Part shown: positions 53,675 through 64,000 of the stretch, piece by piece | Position numbering within the stretch: the stretch's first letter is position 1 | Layout of the letters: each line of letters begins with the position of its first letter | Source of the DNA: Leptobrachium leishanense | Lineage: Eukaryota; Chordata; Amphibia; Anura; Megophryidae | Direction of reading: 5' to 3' | NCBI GenBank assembly: GCA_009667805.1 | Contig: CM019064.1 | Coordinates: 112,628,328-112,692,327, forward strand | DNA: 64,000 bases | Notes under the pieces: model-generated | The model's database searches: none | What the model saw: the letters and a program-made list of their open reading frames with translations, nothing else | Told to the model about the DNA's origin: nothing | Program-made: the position numbers and the translations under genes

Positions 53675-54400
53675 CTACACCCCAAAGGCATCCCAAACAT
53701 CCCAGACTTTCTGGTACGCTGGCAATGTATGATGCATTTTTGCCGAGAGTTCGTCCATCAATTGAATATGGTCCATGATCTGCAATATATGTCTCTGCGG
53801 AGGGAGCCTCGGAGATCTCCAGGACTCAGCCTCCGCTTTCCTTGCTGCTAGTAAAATTTTGGAGAGGAGACGGTTGTGGTGTATAGAAAAGTCCGGGACC
53901 GGATTGGCGAATAGGTATGTCCAGGGGTCTTTTGGCACTCCGGATCCGAAGATCTGTTCCACCAGAGCTTGTACTGAGTCCCAGTATTTGGAAATCGCAG
54001 GGCAGGACCACCACATATGGGCCTGAGTGCCCCTTTCTCCACACCCCCTCCAGCAATCGTCAGGAATAGCAGCGTTCGCTTTATGGAGGAGCACAGGGGT
54101 AGTGTACCACCTCATCATAGTCTTTAGCCCCTGCTCTTGTAAGGTCGTGCATATGGATACTTTCCGTGCTGCCTCCCAGATGTCCAGCCATTCGTCCCCC
54201 TCGAGCGTCGATCCAAGATCTCTCTCCCATGCGGCCATGTAGGTGATAGTGGGCAAGGAGGGTGTGCTTGCCAAATGGATATAGAGTCTGGAAATGAGAC
54301 CTCGGGGCGGGTCTCCGGACAAGCATAACCGTTCAAAGAAAGTGAGAGGAGCCAGACGTTTTATTTTCGATGGTAGAGGCGAAATGATGGAGCTGTATGT
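53675..54400 (-). pseudogene. L1 ORF2, C-terminal zinc-knuckle region
   Basis: After a frameshift near 54340-54400 the ORF2 frame continues with LSGDPPRGLISRLYIHLAST, AAWERDLGSTLEGDEWLDIW, then CWRGCGERGTQAHMWWSC, which has the spacing C-x3-C-x7-H-x4-C of the L1 C-terminal knuckle, and ends ILLAARKAEAESWRSPRLPP plus a tail of about 50 residues. Essential for L1 activity in known systems. Confidence 0.85.
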
Positions 54401-56441
54401 AGCGGAAGGAGTCCCGCAGGAGCAGCTGGGAGCGGGCTGACATGGAGTCGAAAGAATATAATCCAGTATGATCCCGCAGGTCTCTGAGCCGCAGGACGCC
54501 CCCCTTGACAAATCTAGAGAATTGGTCCGGCGCTTGCCCCGGTGGGAACTGTGGATTTCTCCACAGAGGGAGCATGGAAGATGAGACTTGGCGTAGCTTT
54601 TTGGAGGAAGCAAGGGAGTCCCATATTGCCATTGAGTGACTTAGTGGAGGGCAGGGTACCGGTTCTTTGGATCGTAGACGTTTAGGAAGCCACATCCAGT
54701 ATCTGGGATCCTCCAGGAACATACATGCAGACTCAAAGTCTACCCAGCGGTGGGTGTTGGGCGGAGAGTGTAGTGCCACCACCTGGGACAGTTGCGCTGC
54801 CTGGAAGTACCATTGTAGATTAGGAAGTCCGAGGCCCCCCAATTCCCGTGGGCGGTAAAGTGTAGATCGTGCCACCCGACGCCTCCCCCCCCTCCACACA
54901 AACGCATCGATGTGAGATTGCAAAAACCCGAGGTCACTTGGGTCGACGGGAGATGGAAGTGCCTGGAACAGGTACAACAGGCGAGGCAAAAGATTCATTT
55001 TAATGCAATGTACTCGTCCAAGCCAGGAAATGCATTCCCCATTCCACGCCTCCATCTCCCGCCGCAGTTTAGCATATAAAGGTGGGTAATTGACCTTGTA
55101 CAGTTCCTTATACCTGTTCGGTAAGTGAATACCCAAATATGGGATTGAGGTAGACGCTATCTTAAACCCGAATTGGGCAATCAAGTCTTGGATCCCTGTG
55201 CGGGAGAGGTGGAAAGGCAAGATAATTGATTTATCGAGATTAACTTTATACCCCGAAACATCCGAAAAACGGGACAGTAATGCAGAAGTGGCCGTCAGTG
55301 AGGATTCCGGGGAGGTCAGAGTAAGCAGCACGTCGTCCGCATAGGCGGATACCTTAAAGGAGTCGCCCTGAACCGTTATGCCTTTGATGTCTGGGGAAGA
55401 GCGTATGTGCGTCAGTAGGGGTTCTAGGGTGAGAGCGAACAGAAGGGGAGAGAGAGGACAGCCCTGGCGAGTACCGTTGTAAATAGGGAAAGGGGACGTC
55501 TGAGAACCGGGTACAACAACGTCAGCCCTAGGTTTATGATAGAGGGCCTGAACCGCGGAACAGAAGTCAGGGGGGAAGGACATATGCTCCAGCAGGGCAA
55601 AGAGAAAGGGCCATTCGATACGGTCGAACGCCTTCTCCGCGTCCAGGGACAAAAGCAAGGAAGGTTGACCCTTCGCCTCCAGGTGCCAAATCGCACCCGC
55701 CGCCCTACGGGTGTTCTCATACGCCTGGCGTCCCTGTATGAATCCCACCTGATCAGGGTGTATTAGTAATGGCAACAGCGGGTTGAGTCTGGTAGCCAAC
55801 ACCTTGGCGTAGATCTTGACATCCAGGTTCAACAGGGATATGGGGCGGTAACCTGATGGGTTGGAGAGGTCTTTACCCGGTTTAGGAAGAACTACCAGGG
55901 ACGCCAGCAGGGAGTCGGACGGAAAAGGGCTGCCCCCCTTGACCGCATTAAATAGAGTTACCAGGTGGGGACCAAGTATCGGGAGGAATGTCTTGTAATA
56001 GCGGGCTGTGTAGCCGTCTGGACCGGGAGCTTTATTCGGTTTTAGTGAAGCTATGGCTTCTGAAATCTCCTTGAGAGAGAAGTCCTTCGCAAGCGCTTTC
56101 CCTTGTGTCGACGAAAGTTTCGGTAAGTCAACGCTGGTAAGAAAAGAATTGATATCCGCTAAGTGGGAAGACGTGGGAGGCGAGTGTAGAGGGGAGTGAT
56201 TATAAAGAGAGGAGTAGTAGTCTGTAAAGGTTTGCTTAATATTTTGTGGGGATTTGATCGGTCTACTAGCCGAGTCTCTGAGGGAGGTAATGCGGGTCAC
56301 CGGGGGACGCGGGCGTATCTGCCGCGCCAACAGCGTGTCCATCTTGTTCGTGGAGTCATAGTACCTGCGCTTCGACCAGGTCATCGATCTAGCGACATCA
56401 TCGAGCAACAACCTGTTCAGAGCCTGTCGGGTGCCTTGCAA
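54333..56441 (-). pseudogene. L1 ORF2, reverse transcriptase
   Basis: A 702-codon open frame has SLKPNKAPGPDGYTARYYKT, YRPISLLNLDVKIYAKVLAT and GFIQGRQAYENTRRA (fingers), LLLSLDAEKAFDRIEWPFLF (motif A), NGTRQGCPLSPLLFALTLEP (motif B), VSAYADDVLLTLTSPESSLT (motif C, YADD), SGYKVNLDKSIIL and STSIPYLGIHLPNRYKELYK. These are canonical L1/Tx1 blocks. A frameshift near 56430 separates it from the endonuclease. Confidence 0.9.
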
Positions 56442-57511
56442 GCGGTCAAACCCTCCCGTGAGGGCGCAGATTTATGATCCAATTCCTGCGCCTGTAGCGT
56501 GTGCTGTAAATCTAATACGCGTTGCAACTTGAGGCGCTTGCGATAAGAAACCTTTTTTATAATCTCCCCTCTCAGTACAGCTTTATGTGCTGCCCAGACG
56601 GTGGAAAAGGAAACCTCCCCCGCGACATTGTCGCGGAAGTATGCCTCCAGCTCCCCCGTAAGCTCCTCGACCAACCCTGCGTCCTGTAATGTATGGGAGC
56701 CGAGTCGCCAGTTCCACACCGTGGAGCAGTCAGGGAGACCAAGCTCCAGGACCACCTCCGCGTGGTCTGACCAACTGATAACCCCGATAGAAGCCGCCAC
56801 CACCCATGGGAGGAGGGAGGGAGAGATGAGAATGTTGTTGATCCTGGAGTAGGACCCGTGGGGATTAGAATAAAAGGTAAAATCTTTAGTGGAGGGATGG
56901 GAGACCCGCCAAATATTTATCAAGGCCTTCTGGGTCAAAAAAGAGCCAAACAAGGTGTCCTGTCTTGAGCCCACTGTCAGGGAAGGGTCGGCGGCAGGGC
57001 GAGACCGGTCAATAGCGGGACAGGGGACCGCGTTAAAGTACCCACACATAAGAACGTCCCCCGAGGCACACCTGTCCAAGTCAGCGTGGAGGGTATCCCA
57101 GAAAAGTTTATCGGGCGTGTTTGGAGCATAAACATTAACTAAGGTGATGGGTCTCAGACCAAGGGTGCCAGATAGGATAACATAGCGTCTGGCTAGATCA
57201 GTATATACATCATGTTTCGTAAAAAGACAGTTTCTATTTATGAGGATAGCCACTCCATTATGTTTGTTGAGAGCGCAGGAAGAAAACACTTGGGGGAAAC
57301 GGGGGTCTCGCAGCCTGTTCGATTCCTGCCGAGGCAGCCTGGTTTCTTGGAGAAACGCTATATCAACATGTTTGCGTCGAAGATCTCGAAATAATAATCT
57401 CTGCTTCTGGGGGGAGTTTAAGCCCTTCACATTAAGTGAGAGGGCTGTAACCTTTCTAGGTGGGATCATAGGTCCTAGGAATGAGGTGACGTTGTACTCC
57501 AGCGCTCTCAA
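56417..57511 (-). pseudogene. L1 ORF2, AP endonuclease domain
   Basis: Starts MRALEYNVTSFLGPMIPPRK; blocks are SLNVKGLNSPQKQRLLFRDL (N), IAFLQETRLPRQ (E), VILSGTLGLRPITLVNVYAP, MCGYFNAVPCPAIDRS, YSRINNILISPSLLP and VISWSDHAEVVLEL (SDH). The usual GDFN has become GYFN and the usual SRIDYIL has become SRINNIL, so two acidic residues of the active-site blocks are lost. The domain then continues into the linker before the frame change at about 56430. Confidence 0.88.
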
Positions 57512-58132
57512 CCCACATCAGTGCCAGACTCACATATAACATAGACAGGGGAACATGCAAACAAACAAAACGGATAGGAACAAGACACCAAGAGGGAGAT
57601 ACAGAAGGGGGAAGAAAAAGTAGCAGAGAAAGACATGGAAGGAAAGTCCGAGACAATCTCAACAGAGTCCCGGGTAGTCCCTCGATAGGGGGGACGGATA
57701 AGGAGGACATGGTAACCACACATGCTACCTCCTTAATTGACGCGTGAAGCAGCATACATATGGACTTAGAAGGAACCCAAAAATTAAGAATATGACAAGA
57801 TAACGTTAACGCAGATCAGAAAATCAAACAAATAATCAATGAACTTGACAGAAAACAGAACGGCATGCAAAGCCCCGCTAGTGCCATGGGAAGGGGGAGG
57901 TAGGGAAGCCTCCGCCCCAAAAGGGCACAGCTTCCCAAGTCACCACAGGCCCGCTGTTCCCAGCACCCCTCAATGTTACCCATGTAGGCGCCCATGAGCG
58001 GAGATCGTCACCCGGGAGATGTCAGCCGGGCGAGAGGGACCGGATCCACGGTGCAACCGAAATGTCCCCCTCACGACGGAGGGCGAGGGGAGCCTGATGG
58101 GGGAATAGCCTCCCATTCCACCTCCACCGGTT

Positions 58133-59053
58133 CTAAAGGCTGCAGGGAGGAATCCGGTGTTTGTAACTCCAAGGCTGGGAGGCCGAGTTGGCCAGAAAGG
58201 CGGGAGCCCCCGCCAACGAGGTGCAGATGGTCGTGGTGCCATTGTGGAAGGCCAACATCTTTAGGGGGAAGCCCCAAGCGAAGCGGACTCCGTGGCTCCT
58301 CAAGTGGTCAGCGACGGGCTTCCAGGGACGGCGTCGGGCCAGCGTGGTAGGCGCCAGGTCTTGGAAGACCTGTAGCTCTGCGTCTTGGTACCTGAGGGGA
58401 GAGTCACGCAAAGCCCGCAGTACCGCTGCTTTTGATGTAAAGTAGTGGAAACGGAAAATCACGTCTCTAGGACCTGCCGGGGGGGCCACCCTCGCTCTCA
58501 GGGCGCGGTGCACTCGGTCTAGTAGAAGTTGGTCCGCGGTAAAATCGGGCATCAGGGTGTGTAGCAAAGTCATTACCGTCCTCTCCAGGGCAGCGGAGGT
58601 CACCGACTCCGGGAGCCCCCGGAGCCGTAGGTTATTGTGCCTCGACCTGTTGGAAAGGTCCTCCACTTGTTGTTCCAGGTGCTGGATACGCTCTGCCAAT
58701 ATGTTGGACCTGTCTACCACTGTGTTATGGCCTTTGGACAGCGTAGTCACCGCTTCCTCCAAGGCGGAAGTTCGGGCGCCAACCGCGTGGATCTCTCCCC
58801 GAACGGCGCGCGCCGACCTGTCCAGCTCCCCCGCCAAAAACTGTTGGACCTCGACCAGCCGGCCGAGGATCTGTTGCACGTCCCCCTTTGTTGCCGCCTC
58901 AGGAGGCCCTCTGGGGCTAGAGCATGCGGAGGAGGCTGCTGGGGAGTTGCGGCCGCCATCTTGCGGAGTAGGCCCGGATGAGAGAGGGTGAAAGATCGGG
59001 GCCACCAACGTGCCCGGGGTCCCCTTTGCCCGCGATACCTTAGCGGGAGACAT
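58133..59053 (-). CDS. L1 ORF1 protein, open frame
   Basis: A 306-codon frame from MSPAKVSRAKGTPGTLVAPI. A coiled coil spans roughly residues 55-135 (ILGRLVEVQQFLAGELDRSA, NILAERIQHLEQQVEDLSNR). It is followed by RSRHNNLRLRGLPESVTSAA (RRM start) and the C-terminal domain with LLLDRVHRALRARV, PRDVIFRFHYFTSKAAVLRA and RPWKPVADHLRSHGVRFAWG. It is an RNA-binding chaperone of the L1 RNP. No stops or shifts seen. Distantly similar in layout to the frame at 19586-20605, though the sequences differ clearly. Confidence 0.87.
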   Translation of the reverse strand: MSPAKVSRAKGTPGTLVAPIFHPLSSGPTPQDGGRNSPAASSACSSPRGPPEAATKGDVQQILGRLVEVQQFLAGELDRSARAVRGEIHAVGARTSALEEAVTTLSKGHNTVVDRSNILAERIQHLEQQVEDLSNRSRHNNLRLRGLPESVTSAALERTVMTLLHTLMPDFTADQLLLDRVHRALRARVAPPAGPRDVIFRFHYFTSKAAVLRALRDSPLRYQDAELQVFQDLAPTTLARRRPWKPVADHLRSHGVRFAWGFPLKMLAFHNGTTTICTSLAGAPAFLANSASQPWSYKHRIPPCSL

Positions 59054-59199
59054 CAGGAGGCAATCGGCGGTGATGGGAGTCGACGTGGAAGGAATCTGCT
59101 CCGGTGTAGCTCGGGATCTTTGCTCGTCAGGACGGAGAGATCAGCCTACACGTCTGCACTCATCCCGCTCCAGGCCACGCCCACCGCTAGGTGGTTTCT

Positions 59200-59318
59200 A
59201 ATGTTATTTCTTGTATTGTGGTGTATATCTCTGTTGTTTCCCCCTTTTATTTTCTGTACCCCCCCCTCCGTTTTTTATGTTGAAAACTTAATAAAACTTT
59301 ATATTTACAAAAAAAAGA
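59200..59318 (+). pseudogene. Older L1 3' fragment (right part: 3' UTR and poly(A))
   Basis: AATGTTATTTCTTGTATTGT through TTTTATGTTGAAAACTTAAT and AAAACTTTATATTTACAAAA. It completes 53008-53327 across the full-length L1 insertion. Confidence 0.8.
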
Positions 59319-59329
59319 AGAAAAAACTG

Positions 59330-59455
59330 TAAATATCACACTGTCATACGTATTCAGACACTTGATTCAGTAATTGGTTGAAGCAACTTTAGCAGTGATT
59401 ACAGTCTAAAGCTTTTTGGGATAAGGAACAATTCAATAAGTTTTGCACACCTAGG
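59330..59455 (-). mobile_element. Tc1-like relic, right part
   Basis: Continuation of 52900-53007; ends AATAAGTTTTGCACACCT. No transposase catalytic part is present. Confidence 0.6.
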
Positions 59456-59635
59456 GCCCTATGTGGCCGTTAAGCACGGCACTGTAGCCATACAGCAGAA
59501 CAGTTTGAGCGCTGTGCTTATTTTTTAGCAGCATATTCCTTCCAATATGCAAGCTCAGCTTGCATCTCGGATGTAGCGTCAGATTAGCATCTCCTAATTT
59601 TATGGTAGATGCTAATGTGGCCCCAGCTGTCATGC
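59456..59635. mobile_element. Harbinger-like MITE relic
   Basis: GGGCCCTATGTGGCCGTTAA at the left and GCTAATGTGGCCCC at the right are loosely inverted. Internal CAAGCTCAGCTTG palindrome. TSD unclear. Confidence 0.45.
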
Positions 59636-60854
59636 CCCACCTTTGAAAGACTGCTTATGTACCTGTAATGCACAGCCTGGCTCTAAGAACTTTGCCCTGG
59701 ATCTCTTTCTTGGATTCCATTCCAGGTTTTGCCCAGGCTCAGCACCTTGTCCAGGTTCCTGGAGATCCAGCCTGGGTTTTCCTGTCCAGCCTGGGAGTTA
59801 CAGCTGTAACCCATCTGCTATCAAGCCTCCATAAATAGCAGAGAGACCCAGCAAGGTTGGTTCTGCATTAAGGTTCCTGACTGAAGTCACTTGGCTGTGT
59901 GCATACCTGCAAGCTGAACCAGTGTTTCCTGTTGCTGTACAGTGTCTCCAAGTCCATCCAGTGCCTTCCAGTGCCTTCCAGTGTTTCAAGTGTCTCCAGT
60001 ATCCATCATCTCAGTTCCAGTCTTTATCCTGATTCCTGCCATTACTCTGCCCTGCTGTTCCTGGATACATCACCGTACACCCTCCTTCATTGCCTGGAAC
60101 TTCCTGCAATCTCCACCTGCTCTGTATCCAAGATCCTTGGTCAAGACCTTCGGTTGCTGCACAAGTGTACCCTGTGCCTACAAGTGTACCCTGTGCCTAC
60201 AAGTGTACCCTGTGCCTACAAGTGTATCCTGCTTCTATCTCCGTTCAGACCTTGGCCAAAACTTCCTGGTTGCTGCACAAGTGGGTTCTCTCTACTACGT
60301 AGCTCATTATCCTGTGTCTGGATATCTACCGGTGGCTCATACTGCTTTCACCACCTTCCCTGACCTTCAATCAAGGTTCCATTGCCAGCCGTCCAGATTC
60401 ATTCTTTGTGGACCCTGTCTGCAGTCTGGGACTACATAGCTCACCATCCTATGCTATTAGACTTTTACCTGTGCTGTCCAGAAGGGGCATCATCTGTTTA
60501 TTCCAGTGCCTGCTGCCAAGTTCCATTTGTGTTCATTAAACCTATATTATTTGCTTGCTATCCTGTCTGGCCTCCCCTCTGTGTCGCCGCCTGCTGGGCT
60601 CACACCCGAACCGCACACGCCACCTGACACCAGCAGATCTAGAATGAGCTATTCCAATGAACCCATTTTCTATCTGTGTCTGATATTCTGAAAGTAATAA
60701 CTTCTTTCAGACCCTGGTGTTAGGTGATTGCACTTCAGCACAATCACCTAACACATTGATCTACCCCACCTAAAAATCCAATACTCTCCTCAGATGCCTC
60801 GGTGTAGAGTGTTGCGATCCACCACTTCCTCGCTCCGTGGAAAGAGGTAGGACA
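59636..60854. other. Unclassified stretch with short tandem array
   Basis: C/T-rich sequence with no recognised element. A 19-bp tandem array lies at 60161-60236. The 154-165-codon plus-strand frames are products of this CT-rich composition and overlap in all frames. Confidence 0.4.
60161..60236. repeat. Minisatellite, 19-bp unit, four copies
   Basis: ACAAGTGTACCCTGTGCCT occurs three times exactly in tandem, then once as ACAAGTGTATCCTGCTTCT. Confidence 0.9.
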
Positions 60855-61160
60855 CTGAGCTAAAATGGGGGTGCTAAGGGGAAAAATTTGCCCTCATAAA
60901 TCTCCCGTTAACACCTGCATTTTACCATTAGATTACAGGACAGGCGCTGAGTCCAGCGGTCTGCCCCGTAGTGGCCGCTAGGCTCCAGGATGCTCGGGGC
61001 AGCGCTAAGGTGCCATCGCGAGCATCCCCTCCGTAGAGTCAATAGGTCTCCATGGAGGCTTCTGCTGCTGGCTTACATGACCGGCAGTATTTCACCTCTC
61101 CCGAAATCCTGCAGATCGGTGAAGTGATCACAGAGGATGACTGGGGAATTCTTTTCTCCA
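60855..61160. mobile_element. Family H MITE fragment
   Basis: GAGCTAAAATGGGGGTGCTA, CAGGACAGGCGCTGAGTCC and GCTCGGGGCAGCGCTAAGG match other family H copies (for example 52275-52803 in inverse orientation). Ends eroded. Confidence 0.6.
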
Positions 61161-61539
61161 ATAATCATACAGAGCAAAGATAACGTACTAGGGTGGTAGT
61201 GTCAACTACAAAGGGAGTGGAGGTACCCAAAGTGGGATTAAACCCTCATCGAAAATAACCACAGCAAAAAAGTGCCAGGGGGAATGAGGCTAAATAAAGA
61301 GCCTCCACACTCATCCCCCTGGTGGCGGGTACCCACATAAAATGCAAATGAAGTATATCCATATATATCTCAAATTTATTAGAAAAACGCATAGACAGTA
61401 GGGCTGCGCATCTTCACTGGTCTCACGACTAGATTCGATTATGATTATCCGTCAACGATTCGATGCGATTCCGCGATGCATCAAGATTACTGCCCAATTT
61501 GCCCATGGTTTTAGACTCTCAGATTCACACACTGCACAT

Positions 61540-61850
61540 TATTGTGAGTTTTATTGCTGTGGAGCTCTGTGATACAGTAATATGTGGTGTGTATCACAGA
61601 GCTCCACAGCAATAAAACTCACAGTAATGTGCGGTGTGTATGAGCGTGAGTTTTATTGCTTTGGAGCTATGTGATACGCTCATACACACCACACATTGCT
61701 ATGAGTTTTATTGCTGTGGAGCTCTGTGATACGCTCATACACACTGCACATTACTGTATCACAGAGCTGCACAGCAATAAAACTCACAGTAATGTGCGGT
61801 GTGTATGAGCATATCAAAGGGCTCCACAGCAATAAAATTCAGTAGTGTGG
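61540..61850. repeat. Alternating inverted-repeat array
   Basis: GAGTTTTATTGCTGTGGAGC and its complement GCTCCACAGCAATAAAACTC occur alternately, about seven times in all, separated by GTGATACGCTCATACACA-type spacers that are also seen in both orientations. Adjacent units could form hairpins. A degenerate GATTCGAT-rich stretch (61428-61490) precedes it. Confidence 0.85.
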
Positions 61851-62627
61851 GCAGTATGGAGCCCCGCTGGTGTCAGGAGGGGGAAAAAAAAAACCTCGTT
61901 CCCACACTGCAAGGTCCTAGCAAAGCATGGCCACAAGATAATGTTATTTCTCCGTTAGCGTGCGCACAAGGTTGCAGTGTAAATCCAGGCTCCCCCCATG
62001 GCTGCATACTCCGTATAACTCTGGAATTCATGCACAGATTGCCCTGCTGACACCCAGGATTAGAGTGACCCAGGCTGGTGCGTGTCCCAGGCTGGTGCCC
62101 CCCAATCTCCCATTCCTTTTTATATGCTTCAACACAATTAATGGGGATTAATCCCAGTATCCTCAGCCTGTAACAGCAGTATATTGTGGCATTAAGACTT
62201 CTGTATAAAGATACTCTGAACCACTCTACACTCTATGTATGACCCACTCCCCTGATACAGCCTGTGTACAGTTTGCAGGAATACTCGGTGCTGCTGATCG
62301 TTGCAGCAGGTGTATATAGGAAGACAATCCCTGCAAATCCACTGCCCTCATGCCATACACTGCCTGTGTGTATTCAGTGTATGATGTGTCACAGCCTATA
62401 GTAATGCGAAGTATCCCCTTATCTACTGTGTACTGCAGGGACTGAAAGTCCTGTCACTCTCAGCCAGGGGTACAGGTACATAGAGATAGCACAGGTGAGA
62501 TGGTGCCCATAACTTAGAGTGCCTGTATAATGCCAGCAACCTGTATCTGACTGCTGGGGGAATACTACTCCCATAATCTCCAGTTACTGGCAGATATCTG
62601 GGGACGCAGGCAGTGTAGGGCAGGTTT

Positions 62628-62924
62628 GACTGTAAGCTCCTATGAGCAGGGCCCTCTACACCTCTTGTTTCCATCATATGTCCATTTATATGTATTTCGT
62701 TCCTTTTGGTCATTGTAAAGCACTGCGGAAACTGTTGTGCTATATAAATGATGACAATAATAATAATTTGGAAGGATTATTAGTATTGTCGTCATTTATA
62801 TAGCGCAACATTTCCTCAGTGCTTTACAATGACCAAAGGGAACGAGATACAGATAAACAGACATAGGATGGAATCGAGAGGAGCAGATGGCCCTGCTCAT
62901 AGGAGCTTACAGTCTAGACCAGGG
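62628..62924. repeat. Inverted pair of LINE 3' tails
   Basis: The forward copy 62628-62765 reads GTAAGCTCCTATGAGCAGGG, TCATTGTAAAGCACTGCGGA and GTGCTATATAAATGATGACA then AATAATAATAA. The reverse copy 62770-62924 mirrors it with about 85% identity by eye. The reverse copy is interrupted at its end by the hAT MITE. Confidence 0.75.
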
Positions 62925-63055
62925 GTCAGCAACCTTGGCTTCCTGATGTTTTAGGAACTACATTTCCCATGTGGCTCATTCAGCCTAATGGATGACTGAG
63001 CATCGAAGGAGATGTAGTTCCCAAAACATCAGGGAGCCAAGGATGCGGACCCCTG
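62920..63055. mobile_element. hAT MITE, perfect 8-bp TSD
   Basis: CAGGGGTCAGCAACCTTGGC and the inverted GACCCCTG end bound 136 bp. GTCTAGAC flanks both sides (62912-62919, 63056-63063). Inner arms GATGTTTTAGGAACTACAT and ATGTAGTTCCCAAAACATC pair. Eight-bp TSD with CAGGGG ends is typical of hAT. Confidence 0.93.
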
Positions 63056-63079
63056 GTCTAGACGGATAACACAATCCAA

Positions 63080-63254
63080 CAGGGTTATTCAGAGAGTGGT
63101 GAAAAGCAGGAGAATGGCTGGACAATGGAAAATTCTAGGTCAAAATAGCCAAACCAGAAAAATTCTCCCATTCATCTCACTTTCCAAATCTGCTATTTTG
63201 ACCTAGAATTCTCCAGTCATTCTCCTGCTTTTCACCGCTCTCTGAATAATCCTG
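63080..63254. mobile_element. Palindromic MITE, family A copy 3, TSD CAA
   Basis: CAGGGTTATTCAGAGAG and inverted end (one change, TAATCCTG) bound 175 bp, flanked by CAA (63077-63079, 63255-63257). Interior as in 394-585. Confidence 0.88.
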
Positions 63255-63257
63255 CAA

Positions 63258-64000
63258 ATGTTTTATCAATAATTATTTCATTCTATTCTTCAGGTTACGT
63301 AAAATTGAAGTGAAAAGGTTCTGCAATTTGTTAGAATGACAATATGATCAATGAACCATTTTTGAAGCTCATTTTGACAATGTTTGGGTCTGCATATTCT
63401 GACAACTTCAATAAAAATTGTACTAGAAGTATTTTTTTTTTATACAAATGTTTTTTCACTTTGGTCGCTCCACTGACCAACTTTATATTGTATTTTTATT
63501 AAGTAATAGTCACACATATTTAAGTTTGACATTTTTAACTGTTTCTCCAGTTTTGAAAGCAGCCCCTGCATGATCAGATCTCCTAATTATATGTTAATTG
63601 AGGGGGCAAAAACTGATAGTGCATTGCAATAGAATGTCCTGTGAAGTGTGAATTACATTCATATTGAAAAGAGCTCTGTATTAAAGCAGGACAGATACCC
63701 CCTAACAGCATTTTACTGGAACCACAGCTTCCATACCTAGATTTGTGCTTTGAGGTCGGAGGTGGAGTTTTCTTGGTCCAGGTGTATAGCTGGGAGAGCC
63801 CCCCTGCAGCTTGGAAGCTCCTACTGATTGCTAAAAGTTGAATAACCAGAATGACCAGGAGTACTAGACTAAGCAGAGTACGGCTGATCGAAAGTAAAAT
63901 TAGTAGAAAATTCTTGTAAATGCAAAGAAAACGGATGCCCTTTACCGCTGCACCTTGTATCCATGCTGTATAAGGCAGCAGTGCACCCAGTGTCGTCCTG
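63258..64000. other. Gene-free stretch, nothing recognised
   Basis: AT-rich sequence without recognised repeats, exons or RNAs. Confidence 0.4.

Larger units (their letters stand above)
53328..59185 (-). mobile_element. Full-length Tx1/L1-like LINE, 14-bp TSD
   Basis: This 5.86-kb element on the minus strand has a 5' UTR with GGCGTGGCCTGGAGCGGG, ORF1 (58133-59053), ORF2 (53675-57511) and a 3' UTR ending in poly(A) (seen as T-run at 53328). GCTAGGTGGTTTCT flanks it perfectly (53314-53327, 59186-59199). ORF1 is open and ORF2 has two frameshifts, so the copy is recent but probably inactive. Confidence 0.93.

Noticed and set aside
58557..58991. 144-codon plus-strand frame
   Set aside because: Antisense shadow of L1 ORF1.
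59899..60439. 154- and 165-codon plus-strand frames
   Set aside because: Overlapping frames in a CT-rich tract with a 19-bp minisatellite; no domain.

Overview
The window looks like amphibian, most likely frog, nuclear DNA: a very large, repeat-filled intron. This rests on the transposon mix: CR1-, L2- and Tx1/L1-like LINEs, a DIRS-type YR retrotransposon, several Tc1 families, many 3-bp-TSD (Harbinger-type) and hAT MITEs, a tRNA-derived SINE, and hammerhead-ribozyme repeats. The species cannot be named from sequence alone. The only host coding sequence I can support is one 36-codon exon of nme7 at 1640-1747 on the minus strand, with good splice sites. Everything rightward to 64000 reads as intron or intergenic DNA, so the minus strand is the sense strand of the gene.

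Layout. 0.4-7 kb: small palindromic MITEs, a long non-coding element with a Harbinger-type MITE inside it, and other TTA/TTAA MITEs. 7.45-12.2 kb: a 5'-truncated CR1 LINE (minus) cut by three copies of one ~0.9 kb non-autonomous element. 12.3-13.2 kb: three consecutive palindromes. 13.2-17.15 kb: a hammerhead-bearing repeat hit by a Tc1 element, which was itself hit by another repeat and by a poly(A) retroposon with a 14-bp TSD. 19.1-20.9 kb: an ORF1-only L1-like retroposon with perfect TSDs. 22.1-23.2 kb: an inverted pair plus a tandem copy of a ~393-bp unit, each copy with a complete hammerhead ribozyme. 23.9-28.1 kb: a degenerate DIRS-like element (minus) with gag, RT/RNase H and the start of a tyrosine recombinase. 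30.4-30.8 kb: a second hammerhead repeat. 33.3-36.7 kb: an L2-like LINE split by a 1246-bp Tc1. 42.2-43.8 kb: another Tc1 with a nearly intact transposase. 45.8-50.8 kb: a decayed Tx1/L1 LINE carrying a 2-kb fold-back retroposon. 53.0-59.3 kb: a full-length Tx1/L1 LINE inside an older L1 3' fragment inside an older Tc1 relic. 59.4-64 kb: MITE relics, an alternating inverted-repeat array, inverted LINE tails and a hAT MITE with a perfect 8-bp TSD.

The most notable signal is a set of hammerhead-like motifs in at least five otherwise different repeats. Three copies (22.4-23.0 kb) keep every conserved core residue, stems I-III and a GUC cleavage site. A fourth (30.7 kb) is nearly complete, and its relative at 13.3 kb shows a compensatory change in stem III. 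Five further sites are decayed relics. The repeats lie in tandem or inverted dimers of about 310-390 bp, the arrangement expected of ribozyme-processed retroposons or satellites.

All coordinates were read by eye; element class names are by motif and TSD, without database searches.
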